This document shows, in pieces, positions 6,967-13,851 of a stretch of DNA of 15,657 nucleotides. The stretch spans positions 1-15,657 of the forward strand of contig JAZRZL010000090.1 of the NCBI GenBank assembly GCA_045601345.1, in the 5' to 3' direction. The notes under the pieces are model-generated. The model saw only the letters and a program-made list of their open reading frames with translations, did no database searches and was not told the DNA's origin. A program made the translations under genes and the position numbers. Numbering within the stretch: position 1 is the stretch's first letter; every line of letters starts with the position of its first letter. Origin of the DNA: SVMC01 sp045601345. GTDB taxonomy: Bacteria > Bacillota > Clostridia > Oscillospirales > Oscillospiraceae.

Positions 6967-7822
6967 TTCGGCCTCCCTTCCGGGCAAGCAGTGCCTTGGC
7001 GGCGGCCTCCACGGTGTAAATGCCATCCTCCACAGGAAGTCCCAATTCTCTTAGACGCATGAAAACCTGCGTCACCTGCGGCACATCCAGTCCGATCTCC
7101 ATCAGCTCGCGGCTGCGGGCAAAGACCGGGGCGGGAGCAGCATCCATAAAGATTTTTCCCTGATTCATGACAACAATGCGCTCCACGCTTTTCCCGATCT
7201 CCTCCATCGAATGGCTGACCATCACGATAGCAGCGCCCTGCTTTTTGCGGTAATCGCAAATATTTTGCAGAATATTTTCGCTTCCTGCGGGGTCAAGACC
7301 GGCAGTAGGCTCATCAAGAATCAAAATTTTCGGGCGCATGGCAATGACACCGGCAATCGCAACTCTGCGTTTCTGACCGCCGGACAGCTCAAACGGGGAG
7401 GCTTCAAAAAGCGCGGGAGAGATGCCGACAAAACCGGCAGCCTCCTCCACCCGCTCGCGGATTTCATTTTCCTTCAGCCCCATATTTTTCGGGCCATAAG
7501 CAATATCCTGAAAGACGGTCTCTTCAAAAAGCTGATACTCCGGATATTGGAACACCAGCCCCACCTGAAAGCGGAGCTGCCGCGTAAAGGCGGGGTCATG
7601 CCAGATATCCTGCCCGTCAAAAAGAATTTCTCCCTTTGTGGGCTTGAGTAGACCATTCAAATGCTGAATCAGGGTAGATTTTCCCGAGCCGGTATGACCG
7701 ATGACACCAATAAACTCTCCCGGCATGATGGAAAGCGAAATATTCTCAATTGCCGTGCGCTCAAAGGGTGTACCGGCGCTATAGGTATGGGTCAGTCCCC
7801 GTGTTTCAAGTAATGGTGTCAA
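6959..7822 (-). CDS. ecfA2: ECF transporter ATPase EcfA2
   Basis: 287 residues from a TTG start. ABC ATPase with Walker A GHTGSGKST (42-50), a Q-loop Q in FQYPEYQLFE (near 92), signature LSGGQ (146-150), Walker B ILILDE (166-171), D-loop AGLDP and switch histidine H204. The C-terminal ~70 residues have the ECF-type extension. It pairs with EcfA1 to energise EcfT. GGAGG lies nine bases before TTG at 7822, and TTG overlaps the ecfA1 stop as TTGA, indicating translational coupling. An upstream ATG at 7864 would overlap ecfA1 further and has no clear binding site. The order A1-A2-T is the standard one. Confidence 0.94.
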   Translation of the reverse strand: MTPLLETRGLTHTYSAGTPFERTAIENISLSIMPGEFIGVIGHTGSGKSTLIQHLNGLLKPTKGEILFDGQDIWHDPAFTRQLRFQVGLVFQYPEYQLFEETVFQDIAYGPKNMGLKENEIRERVEEAAGFVGISPALFEASPFELSGGQKRRVAIAGVIAMRPKILILDEPTAGLDPAGSENILQNICDYRKKQGAAIVMVSHSMEEIGKSVERIVVMNQGKIFMDAAPAPVFARSRELMEIGLDVPQVTQVFMRLRELGLPVEDGIYTVEAAAKALLARKGGRNA

Positions 7823-8676
7823 GATAATTTTCCTCCAAAGGAAGCATAAATCGCCTGAGCGCATTCTTCTGTACTCAATGCGTCCATAGGCAGGTGGAAG
7901 CCGCCCTGATTCAGAGCACAGATCAGCGCAATGGTCTGCGGTGCGGCAAGGCCAACGCTTTGCAGGAGGTCGGTCTGCGCAAAAACCTCCTTGGGGATGC
8001 CATCGGTCAGGAGCTTGCCCCCGGCCATAACCACAACGCGGTCAGCCTGGGCAGCTTCTGTCATATGGTGGGTAATGAGCACCACAGTGATACCCATTTC
8101 CCTGCATAGCATGGTGATGGTGGAGAGCACCTCCTGCCGTCCCTGCGGATCAAGCATAGCGGTGGGTTCATCAAGTACAATGCATTGCGGACGCATGGCA
8201 ATCACACCCGCAATGGCAATGCGCTGCTTCTGTCCACCCGAGAGCAAATGCGGGGCGTGCTCACGAAATTCGTACATCCCCACCTGCTTGAGGGCTGCAT
8301 CCACCCGGGCACGAATTTCTGCCGGAGGGACACCCAGATTCTCCGGCGCGAAGGCCACATCCTCCTCCACCACATTGGCAACGATCTGGTTGTCTGGGTT
8401 CTGGAACACCATACCCACCGTGCGGCGAATATCCATCAGATGTTCCTCATCGGCAGTATCCATCCCATATACGCTGATGCTGCCACCCTGCGGCAGCAAA
8501 ATGGCGTTAAAATGCTTAGCCAGTGTGGATTTTCCCGAGCCGTTATGCCCGAGAATGGCAACAAAGCTGCCCTTCTCAATGGTCAGGCTCAAGTCCTCAA
8601 AAACCGGCACCGCAACCTTCCCCTCTTGGGGGGGATAGGAAAATGATATATTTTTCGCACAGATCGCTTCGTTCAT
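7819..8676 (-). CDS. ecfA1: ECF transporter ATPase EcfA1
   Basis: 285 residues. ABC ATPase with Walker A GHNGSGKST (43-51), Q92 in FQNPDNQ, signature LSGGQ (145-149), Walker B CIVLDE (165-170) and H203 in the switch. The FQNPDNQ Q-loop and the ~70-residue C-terminal tail are typical of EcfA. The ATG at 8676 is chosen because GAGGAAG (8683-8689) lies six bases upstream; a TTG five codons earlier overlaps that site. First gene of the ecfA1-A2-T unit. The upstream sequence is family C and B repeat with no convincing promoter, so the transcription start is unresolved and may come from the methyltransferase/PBP unit. Confidence 0.94.
   Translation of the reverse strand: MNEAICAKNISFSYPPQEGKVAVPVFEDLSLTIEKGSFVAILGHNGSGKSTLAKHFNAILLPQGGSISVYGMDTADEEHLMDIRRTVGMVFQNPDNQIVANVVEEDVAFAPENLGVPPAEIRARVDAALKQVGMYEFREHAPHLLSGGQKQRIAIAGVIAMRPQCIVLDEPTAMLDPQGRQEVLSTITMLCREMGITVVLITHHMTEAAQADRVVVMAGGKLLTDGIPKEVFAQTDLLQSVGLAAPQTIALICALNQGGFHLPMDALSTEECAQAIYASFGGKLS
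7832..7836 (-). promoter_or_regulatory. Ribosome binding site selecting a TTG start for ecfA2
   Basis: GGAGG on the minus strand sits nine bases before TTG (7822-7820). No ATG lies at a suitable distance. The TTG overlaps the upstream TGA stop by two bases. Confidence 0.65.
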
Positions 8677-8717
8677 GATGATCTTCCTCAATCAAAACCG
8701 AAATTGGGGATAGTCCT

Positions 8718-8735
8718 CAATGGCGGTAAGTTAAC
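8718..8735. repeat. Family C repeat, 18-bp fragment
   Basis: CAATGGCGGTAAGTTAAC matches the first 18 bases of the family C copies at 4857 and 15590, then joins directly to a family B unit. It is in the same orientation as the other C copies. Confidence 0.65.
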
Positions 8736-8908
8736 AGCTCCTGCCTTCCCCGCTGGGGAAGGTGCCGCCCGCAGGCGGCGGATGAGGTTTGCCTCCTAAG
8801 ACTGAGCATTTTCTATGTTATGTCAGTTTTCTGTTTTGCCAGTGCATCTAATTACCTCATCAGTCTCGCTACGCTCGACAGCTTCCCCAGAGGGGAAGCC
8901 TTAGCCCC
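8736..8908. repeat. Family B multi-hairpin repeat, first of a tandem pair
   Basis: A ~170-bp unit with arm hairpin CTTCCCCGCTGGGGAAG, the GCCGCCCGCAGGCGGC hairpin, a diverged central part, and arm hairpin GCTTCCCCAGAGGGGAAGC ending in TTAGCCCC. It aligns to the following unit and to the reverse complement of 4586-4755. It separates the methyltransferase gene from ecfA1. Confidence 0.85.
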
Positions 8909-9067
8909 TGCCTTCCCCTCTGGGGAAGGTGCCGCCCGCAGGCGGCGGATGAGGTCTGCCTTCTAAGACTGAGCGCTTTCTATGTTAGGAAGGTTTTCTG
9001 TTTTGGCAGTGCATCCAATTACCTCATCAGTCTCGCTTCGCTCGACAGCTTCCCCAGAGGGGAAGCC
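8909..9067. repeat. Family B multi-hairpin repeat, second of a tandem pair
   Basis: A ~160-bp direct tandem copy of 8736-8908 with the same order of hairpins. Its central hairpin CTTTCTA-tgt-TAGGAAG is kept through a wobble pair. It ends 5 bp from the methyltransferase stop codon, so its outer arm hairpin is the first structure in that mRNA's 3' end. Confidence 0.85.
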
Positions 9068-9071
9068 GTTT

Positions 9072-9941
9072 TTACTTTATTTCTGTACTCCAGCGGCCGG
9101 TGGCGCCGCAAGGCAGAACCAGACCGGAATCGGTGACCGGGAGACCCAGCTCATCACATTCGGAGTGGCCGCCAAAGCGTGGGGTGTAGATGCTGTCCAT
9201 AATGCACCCCAGAACGCTGGGGGCAAGGCCGGTGGTATAGGAGTTGATGATGACAAACAGGGGATCATCCGATAATACCCCGGCGGTCAGCTCAACAAAG
9301 GGATATAGGTTTTCCTCCAGCTTCCAGATTTCTCCGGAAGGGCCTCTGCCATAGGAGGGGGGATCCATAATAATCGCATCGTATTTTTTTCCGCGGCGAA
9401 TCTCGCGCTCGACAAATTTTGCGCAATCGTCCACGATCCAGCGGATGGGGGCTTCCTCCAGACCGGAGGAGCGGGCATTTTCCTTTGCCCAGGCTACCAT
9501 ACCCTTGGCGGCATCCACATGGCATACGGATGCACCCGCCGCAGCGGCCGCCAGCGTAGCACCGCCGGTATAGGCGAAGAGATTCAACACCCGGATGGGT
9601 CTTCCAGCTGCACGGATGGTTTTCATAATGTAGTCCCAATTGGCTGCCTGCTCCGGGAAAACGCCGGTATGCTTAAAATTCATGGGCTTGACATGGAAGG
9701 TCAAGGGGCCATAGCCCACCTGCCAGCGCTCGGGCAGGTGATGGTCGCTCCATTTTCCGCCGCCGGTGGCAGAGCGGAGGTAGCGGGCATCATATTTACG
9801 CCAGCGGGGATCCATACGCTTTGTGCGCCAGATCACCTGCGGGTCGGGGCGCACCAGAATATAGCGTCCCCAGCGCTCCAATTTTTCTCCGTCAGAGGTG
9901 TCCAGCACCTCATAGTCCTGCCATTGATCCGCTTTCCACAT
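9072..9941 (-). CDS. Class I SAM-dependent methyltransferase, RlmI/RlmK-like
   Basis: 289 residues, cytoplasmic. The Rossmann core has motif I VLNLFAYTGG (118-127), an acidic-loop region HVDAAKGMVAWAKENA (141-156), D171/D172 after strand three, and the catalytic-loop motif DPPSYGRG (193-200). This set matches the SAM domain of 23S rRNA methyltransferases such as RlmI and RlmK. No N-terminal PUA domain is evident, so the exact RNA target cannot be named. The start is ATG with AGGAG about ten bases upstream. It begins 27 bp after the PBP stop and is probably co-transcribed with it. Family confidence is high; substrate is inferred only. Confidence 0.88.
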   Translation of the reverse strand: MWKADQWQDYEVLDTSDGEKLERWGRYILVRPDPQVIWRTKRMDPRWRKYDARYLRSATGGGKWSDHHLPERWQVGYGPLTFHVKPMNFKHTGVFPEQAANWDYIMKTIRAAGRPIRVLNLFAYTGGATLAAAAAGASVCHVDAAKGMVAWAKENARSSGLEEAPIRWIVDDCAKFVEREIRRGKKYDAIIMDPPSYGRGPSGEIWKLEENLYPFVELTAGVLSDDPLFVIINSYTTGLAPSVLGCIMDSIYTPRFGGHSECDELGLPVTDSGLVLPCGATGRWSTEIK

Positions 9942-9968
9942 TGCTGTAACTCTCCTGAAAATTGTATG

Positions 9969-12635
9969 TTATGGCCATTGCTCCTCATCCGGCGGTAACG
10001 CGGGATCGGGGTCGTTCGGTGCAGGAGGATCTTCTGGCTTCGGCGGCTGCACAGGATTCATAGACGAGGCATCATGTATTGTGCAGGTATGATGCGCTGT
10101 TGCGCCCTCGCCCTTCCAAACACTGGCAGTGACCACACTGTTGCCCGAAACCTTCGCGCAATAGTCATTGGCAATGCCGCCGCCCGCTTCGCACCAGGAA
10201 ACGGCAACATGATCGGTACAAGATTCCTCGGGCGCATCAAGTACCACCATTTTCTTTGTCTCTACGCAGTTACCGTCTACATCGTGACGGCAGGCATCGG
10301 TGGCCAGAAGCTCACTCTTGGTGCAGATTTCAAATTCCTTTTCCTCCAGCTCCGGCACAGAGAAGTAACCCTGATAGAGCCTGCGATCCTCCTTGCCGCT
10401 CACCAGCCGGGACATGACCCTGCGCCACATGACCACAGAGGGGTTCGTGGAGCTGCCGGAAAGAATCACCTCCTCCGGCTCATCGAAGCCGCACCACACC
10501 GAGGCGGTATAGTAGCCGGTGAAGCCGGAGAACCAGCGGTCGTTGTTATCGGAGGTGGTACCAGTCTTACCTGCCACGTGCATACCGCTGATGGCAGCCG
10601 GGGCACCAGTACCGACATTGACGGCATTTTCCAGCATGAAGGTCATTTCCCAAGCGGTATGCTCACTCATGGCGGTGTGGGTCTCCTGCTCGTTATCCAG
10701 AATGACATTGCCTTCACTGTCTACTACCTTGGTATAGGTGCGTGCCTGACGGAAGACACCGTTATTGGGGAAAGAGGCATAGGCTGTGGCCATTTCGCGG
10801 ACGGTAACGCCATAGGTGAGTGCGCCCAGCGCCAGAGGTGCCAGTGCTTTATCGGTAAAGTCCTGATCCCCAATCTTTACATGATCGACCAGAGAATACA
10901 TATTCAGCTTGTTTTTTGCAAATTCGAAGGAAGCCTCCGGGGTCAGGTCAGCCAGAACCTGAACTGCGATGGTGTTAAGGGATTTTGCCACGCCGGAGGC
11001 AACGGTCATGCTCTTATCGGAGGTGCCGCCGCCCTCGTTGTGCGGCCAGCCGTCCTTATAGGGTTCATCCTTATAAATCGAGCCGGAGGTAATGACACCG
11101 TATTCCAGTGCGGGGGAATAGACGGTCAGTGGTTTAATGGAGGAACCGGGCTGACGCTGGCTCTGGGTGGCGCGGTTAAGATTCAGGAAGCCCTCCTTCT
11201 TTCCGACACCGCCGGCCATACCGACAATGTCGCCGGATGCATTGTCTACCACCACGATGGCAGACTGGAGCTGCTGGGCAGAGGTGGTGCGGGGCATATT
11301 GGCAACATCCTCATAAACCTCATCAATGATTTCCTGTACCGCAAGGTCAATGGTGGAATAGACGATATAGCCGCCCGTTTTCAGCATGGTCATGCAGGTG
11401 GCCTCATCCTTGCCGGTCTTCTTCTGAAGGTCAGCTACCACATCGCGGATGACCGTATCGACAAAGTAGGAGTAATCCCATTTCTTTTCAATGAGGCAGG
11501 ATTCATCCAGTACGGCATCGCATTCCGGGCAATGAAGAACCTCGTAGGAGGTAGGCAGCGGCTCTTCCTCCTCATCGTCTGCGGTATCTTCTTTCGTATT
11601 GTCGGCTTCTTCCTTCTCCTCTTCCTCTCGCTGGGTACGCAGTGCCTCCAGTTCCTCCTCGGTGTAGTCCACAGTCTCTACACGTAGGGAGTATTCGCCA
11701 ACGGTACGGTCGCATTCGGGGCAGTAATAGGAATCCTCGGCACTGCCGTTGCGGAAGGTCAGCTCCTGGGACATCATCTGCTCATATTCTTCACTGGAGA
11801 TCATTTCCTGATCCCGCATTTCCTGCATAACAATTTCCCGGCGTTCTCTATTATTTTCCGGGTGGGTGTAGGGGTCATAGAGGGCAGGATTGTTGGTGAT
11901 GCTGATGAGGCTGGCGCACTCGGCAACATTAAGCTCATCAAGCTCCTTGGCAAAATAGACGTTTGCCGCACTCTTGATGCCGTAAGCTCCTTCGCCTAGA
12001 TAGATGGTATTGAGATACCATTCCATAATTTCTTCCTTGGTATAATTTCGCTCAAACTGTAGTGCCCGGAAAATTTCCTGGAGCTTTCGGCGCACTGTGA
12101 CCTCATCATCGCCGGTCAGGTTTTTGATGAGCTGCTGGGTAATGGTGGAACCGCCAAAGGTGTCGCCAGAGCCAAAAAACATCGCACCGCAGGCATGGAT
12201 GGTACGCCGCCAGTCTACCCCCTGATGCTCGAAGAAACGCTTATCCTCAATAGCTACCGTGGCGTTGATCATATCCTCGGGAATTTCCTCCAGATCAGCC
12301 CAGATGCGGTTCTCTGTGGCGTAAATTTGCTGAAGCTCTTTATATTCGCCGGTTTCCGGGTCTTTGGCGTAAATGAAGGAGGTCTGGCTCAGGGAATAGT
12401 CATCCAGAGACAAATCAGACGAAAGCAGAACATCATCCTTCAGGTAGGTTGCCATATCCACGGAGAACAGAATTCCGGCAATGACCGCGATGAGCAGTGC
12501 GGTAGCTGCCGCACCAATGGTCAGCTTTATAAGAAAAAGCAGGACACGCAAAATGGTAACAACCACGCCATCACGGTCATTATCCTTGCGCTTTCTTTTT
12601 TTCAGTTCCTTCAGTCGTTTTTTATTTGCATCCAT
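9969..12635 (-). CDS. Class A penicillin-binding protein (glycosyltransferase/transpeptidase)
   Basis: 888 residues. A basic cytoplasmic tail (1-21) precedes one membrane helix (about 24-58). The GT51 domain has catalytic E130 in EDKRFFEHQGVD, GGSTITQQ (161-168), RRKLQE (182-187) and KEEIMEWYLN (200-209). The transpeptidase domain has SxxK at S498-K501, SLN (552-554) and KTG (690-692). Both peptidoglycan polymerisation and cross-linking should be active. An insertion between the domains carries two CPEC motifs (C305/C308, C369/C372) around a Glu-rich linker (about 325-360). The tail holds seven cysteines (771-851) and ends in a Pro/Asp-rich segment. The ATG at 12635 has GGAGG seven bases upstream; an upstream ATG 19 codons earlier was rejected. 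Equivalent to pbpA/ponA-type genes, but no symbol is assigned. Confidence 0.95.
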   Translation of the reverse strand: MDANKKRLKELKKRKRKDNDRDGVVVTILRVLLFLIKLTIGAAATALLIAVIAGILFSVDMATYLKDDVLLSSDLSLDDYSLSQTSFIYAKDPETGEYKELQQIYATENRIWADLEEIPEDMINATVAIEDKRFFEHQGVDWRRTIHACGAMFFGSGDTFGGSTITQQLIKNLTGDDEVTVRRKLQEIFRALQFERNYTKEEIMEWYLNTIYLGEGAYGIKSAANVYFAKELDELNVAECASLISITNNPALYDPYTHPENNRERREIVMQEMRDQEMISSEEYEQMMSQELTFRNGSAEDSYYCPECDRTVGEYSLRVETVDYTEEELEALRTQREEEEKEEADNTKEDTADDEEEEPLPTSYEVLHCPECDAVLDESCLIEKKWDYSYFVDTVIRDVVADLQKKTGKDEATCMTMLKTGGYIVYSTIDLAVQEIIDEVYEDVANMPRTTSAQQLQSAIVVVDNASGDIVGMAGGVGKKEGFLNLNRATQSQRQPGSSIKPLTVYSPALEYGVITSGSIYKDEPYKDGWPHNEGGGTSDKSMTVASGVAKSLNTIAVQVLADLTPEASFEFAKNKLNMYSLVDHVKIGDQDFTDKALAPLALGALTYGVTVREMATAYASFPNNGVFRQARTYTKVVDSEGNVILDNEQETHTAMSEHTAWEMTFMLENAVNVGTGAPAAISGMHVAGKTGTTSDNNDRWFSGFTGYYTASVWCGFDEPEEVILSGSSTNPSVVMWRRVMSRLVSGKEDRRLYQGYFSVPELEEKEFEICTKSELLATDACRHDVDGNCVETKKMVVLDAPEESCTDHVAVSWCEAGGGIANDYCAKVSGNSVVTASVWKGEGATAHHTCTIHDASSMNPVQPPKPEDPPAPNDPDPALPPDEEQWP

Positions 12636-12710
12636 AAGCAATCCTCCAAAGCAGACTTTGCAAGGCGAACAAGGTTTATCAAAAAGGTACACTATTTCAC
12701 GATACCCATT

Positions 12711-12739
12711 ATTATATCATAAATGTCAAATGGATGGAA
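12711..12739 (-). promoter_or_regulatory. Promoter of the PBP gene (extended -10)
   Basis: On the minus strand TGATATAAT gives a perfect TATAAT (12711-12716) with the extended -10 TG. TTCCAT (12734-12739) lies 17 bp upstream as a weak -35. Initiation near 12704 would give a leader of about 70 nt before the PBP start. Confidence 0.6.
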
Positions 12740-12822
12740 CATAAATTGCGATTCGGCAGAATTAATTTTTTCCAGCACCTTTGCCGAAAGAAAGCTGTTA
12801 AAATCTACAAGATTTTGCCACA

Positions 12823-12854
12823 AATTCTGTCAATTATTGCTAATTGGCAGAATT
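12823..12854. promoter_or_regulatory. 14-bp inverted repeat between divergent promoters
   Basis: The arms AATTCTGTCAATTA (12823-12836) and TAATTGGCAGAATT (12841-12854) pair over 14 bp with one T-G pair around TTGC. The 11-mer GGCAGAATTAA occurs here (12846-12856) and again at 12755-12765, near the PBP promoter. It may be an operator for the divergent PBP and DUF1292 genes, or a hairpin. The surrounding 12720-12900 is AT-rich and otherwise without a gene. Confidence 0.45.
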
Positions 12855-12902
12855 AAGAAGAAAAAAATATTATTAATATTGTCCTAATGAAAAGATTTCC
12901 TC

Positions 12903-12930
12903 TTGATTTTCGCCGCGGGTGTGGTACAAT
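12903..12930 (+). promoter_or_regulatory. Promoter of the DUF1292 gene
   Basis: TTGATT (12903-12908), a 16-bp spacer and TACAAT (12925-12930) preceded by TGG, giving an extended -10. It is 28 bp upstream of the start codon, so the leader is short. The same transcript could include the structured RNA downstream. Confidence 0.7.
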
Positions 12931-12958
12931 AATCCCAGCAAGAAACAGGAGGTGCCGC

Positions 12959-13249
12959 ATGGATAACGATTTCGGTCAGGACTATATCACCATTACCGAC
13001 GAGGACGGCAACGAGTATGAGCTGGAGATTCTCTCCACTGTTGACTACTGCGGCTCCCTCTATTATGCCCTTGCTCCCGCCGACAGCAATGAGGGGGAAG
13101 AGCTGGAGGTCAGTATCCTCAAGGCCGTTGAAGAAGACGGTGAAAAAATCCTCTGTGCTGTTGAGGATGAGGAAGAGCTGGAGGATGTTTACGCCATCCT
13201 GGTTGACCAGTTTTTTGAGGACGAGGACGACGAGGAGGAGGGAGACTGA
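12959..13249 (+). CDS. DUF1292 family protein (YrzB-like)
   Basis: 96 residues, strongly acidic. It opens with an ITDEDGNEYELEIL strand pattern, followed by YYALAPAD and a VSILKAVEEDGEKILCAVED stretch, and ends in a Glu/Asp run. This is the DUF1292 (YrzB) pattern, a small cytoplasmic protein widespread in Firmicutes without an assigned biochemical role. The ATG at 12959 follows AGGAGGTG at four bases; the frame is open 24 codons further upstream, but that part overlaps the promoter. In many Firmicutes the gene lies near alaS and the Holliday-junction resolvase yrrK; neither is in the window. Here it stands alone, opposite the PBP gene. Confidence 0.88.
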   Translation: MDNDFGQDYITITDEDGNEYELEILSTVDYCGSLYYALAPADSNEGEELEVSILKAVEEDGEKILCAVEDEEELEDVYAILVDQFFEDEDDEEEGD

Positions 13250-13341
13250 TTCCTCCCTATTCATTCGTTTATTTCCCTGCCAGGTGCGTGTAGAGCCCAC
13301 TTAAACCCACATTAAATAAAAGGGATGCTGTACTTTTCATT

Positions 13342-13496
13342 CGGATTGCAGGCCTCCCGCTTGTACTTGATACAAAGTGGATGTTGGAAGCAGAGAGGAA
13401 TGGAAGAGGCAACCCACCTGCCGCTTTGTGCAGGTTATAACTGGGTTCTCACGGCCATGGCGGGGTCAATAAAAAAGGCCGCTTTATGCGTCCTTT
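13342..13496 (+). ncRNA. ssrS: Probable 6S RNA (boundaries approximate)
   Basis: A noncoding segment that can fold as a long interrupted rod. The closing pairs are ATTG/CAAT and TCCCGC/GCGGGG (13344-13470). Inside are a hairpin TTGTA-cttga-TACAA (13361-13375), a large purine-rich single-stranded stretch, and a stem AACCC+ACCTGC paired with GCAGGT+GGGTT (13411-13446). The GGGTTCTCACGGC region that follows recalls the 3' strand of clostridial 6S RNAs. A hairpin AAAGG..CCTTT (13475-13496) and a terminator follow. 6S RNA binds the housekeeping RNA polymerase holoenzyme by mimicking an open promoter. The call rests on layout and remembered sequence, not a covariance search. Another structured RNA is possible. 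Confidence 0.6.
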
Positions 13497-13499
13497 ATG

Positions 13500-13542
13500 A
13501 AAAATTGAAGGGGAATTTTGCCTCTTCAATTTTTTATTTTTT
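13500..13542 (+). terminator. Intrinsic terminator after the structured RNA
   Basis: A 14-bp stem runs AAAAATTGAAGGGG (13500-13513), loop AATTTTG, then CCTCTTCAATTTTT (13521-13534), followed by further T-rich sequence to 13542. The A-rich 5' side means it could also work on the minus strand. Confidence 0.85.
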
Positions 13543-13708
13543 CAGTCAGATTATTTTTGGTCACCTCTAAAAATTCATCACAGTCGAATCTGCGGGTCTT
13601 ATTTCCGTCATACTTTACAAAAATCCTCGGGAACATATCCAGTATTCCCTGCGGTTTTTGTTGCGTCTGATGAAAAATCCCCCGCAGCTCGACTCGCGCT
13701 GAATTTTT
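13526..13708 (-). pseudogene. Unexplained 60-codon open frame, possible gene remnant
   Basis: A minus-strand frame open for 60 codons between in-frame stops, with only one ATG (13636). The translation has protein-like composition: GIFHQTQQKPQGILDMFPRI followed by FVKYDGNKTRRFDCDEFLEV. It ends in TGA inside the terminator. There is no GGAGG before the ATG, and the coding-like text begins upstream of it. It may be a 3' fragment of a lost gene or a dispersed sequence. I do not recognise a family, and chance openness is possible. Confidence 0.3.
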
Positions 13709-13763
13709 TCAGCTGCCCTTTTGAAAAAAATCGTCATTGTTGTGCAGAATATGAAAAATGTTC

Positions 13764-13792
13764 TTGCATCCTGCGGCAGCATTCGTTATAAT
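13764..13792 (+). promoter_or_regulatory. Promoter of the PrsA-like gene
   Basis: TTGCAT (13764-13769), a 17-bp spacer, and a perfect TATAAT (13787-13792), about 60 bp before the start codon. This is the clearest sigma-A-type promoter in the window. Between 13543 and 13763 only the unexplained minus-strand frame and a GCTGAA/TTCAGC hairpin (13698-13713) are seen. Confidence 0.8.
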
Positions 13793-13851
13793 GTGAGTAA
13801 TTGTTCGCGCATAGCGAGCCGCAATTTCCAATTTTGAGAGGATGGATACCC

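Noticed and set aside
6959..7864. ecfA2 starting at ATG 7864
   Set aside because: It would add 14 residues not typical of EcfA and lacks a binding site, whereas GGAGG is well placed for TTG at 7822.
10074..11687. Long plus-strand open frame (537 codons) opposite the PBP gene
   Set aside because: It lies wholly antisense to a PBP with all catalytic motifs, and its translation shows no recognisable domain.
12711..12729. TTGACA and TATAAT pair upstream of the PBP gene
   Set aside because: On the minus strand they are only 7 bp apart, too close to work as one promoter. The TATAAT was kept as an extended -10 promoter instead.
13325..13570. 81-codon plus-strand open frame
   Set aside because: It runs across the structured RNA and through the terminator, has no ribosome binding site and no recognisable domain.
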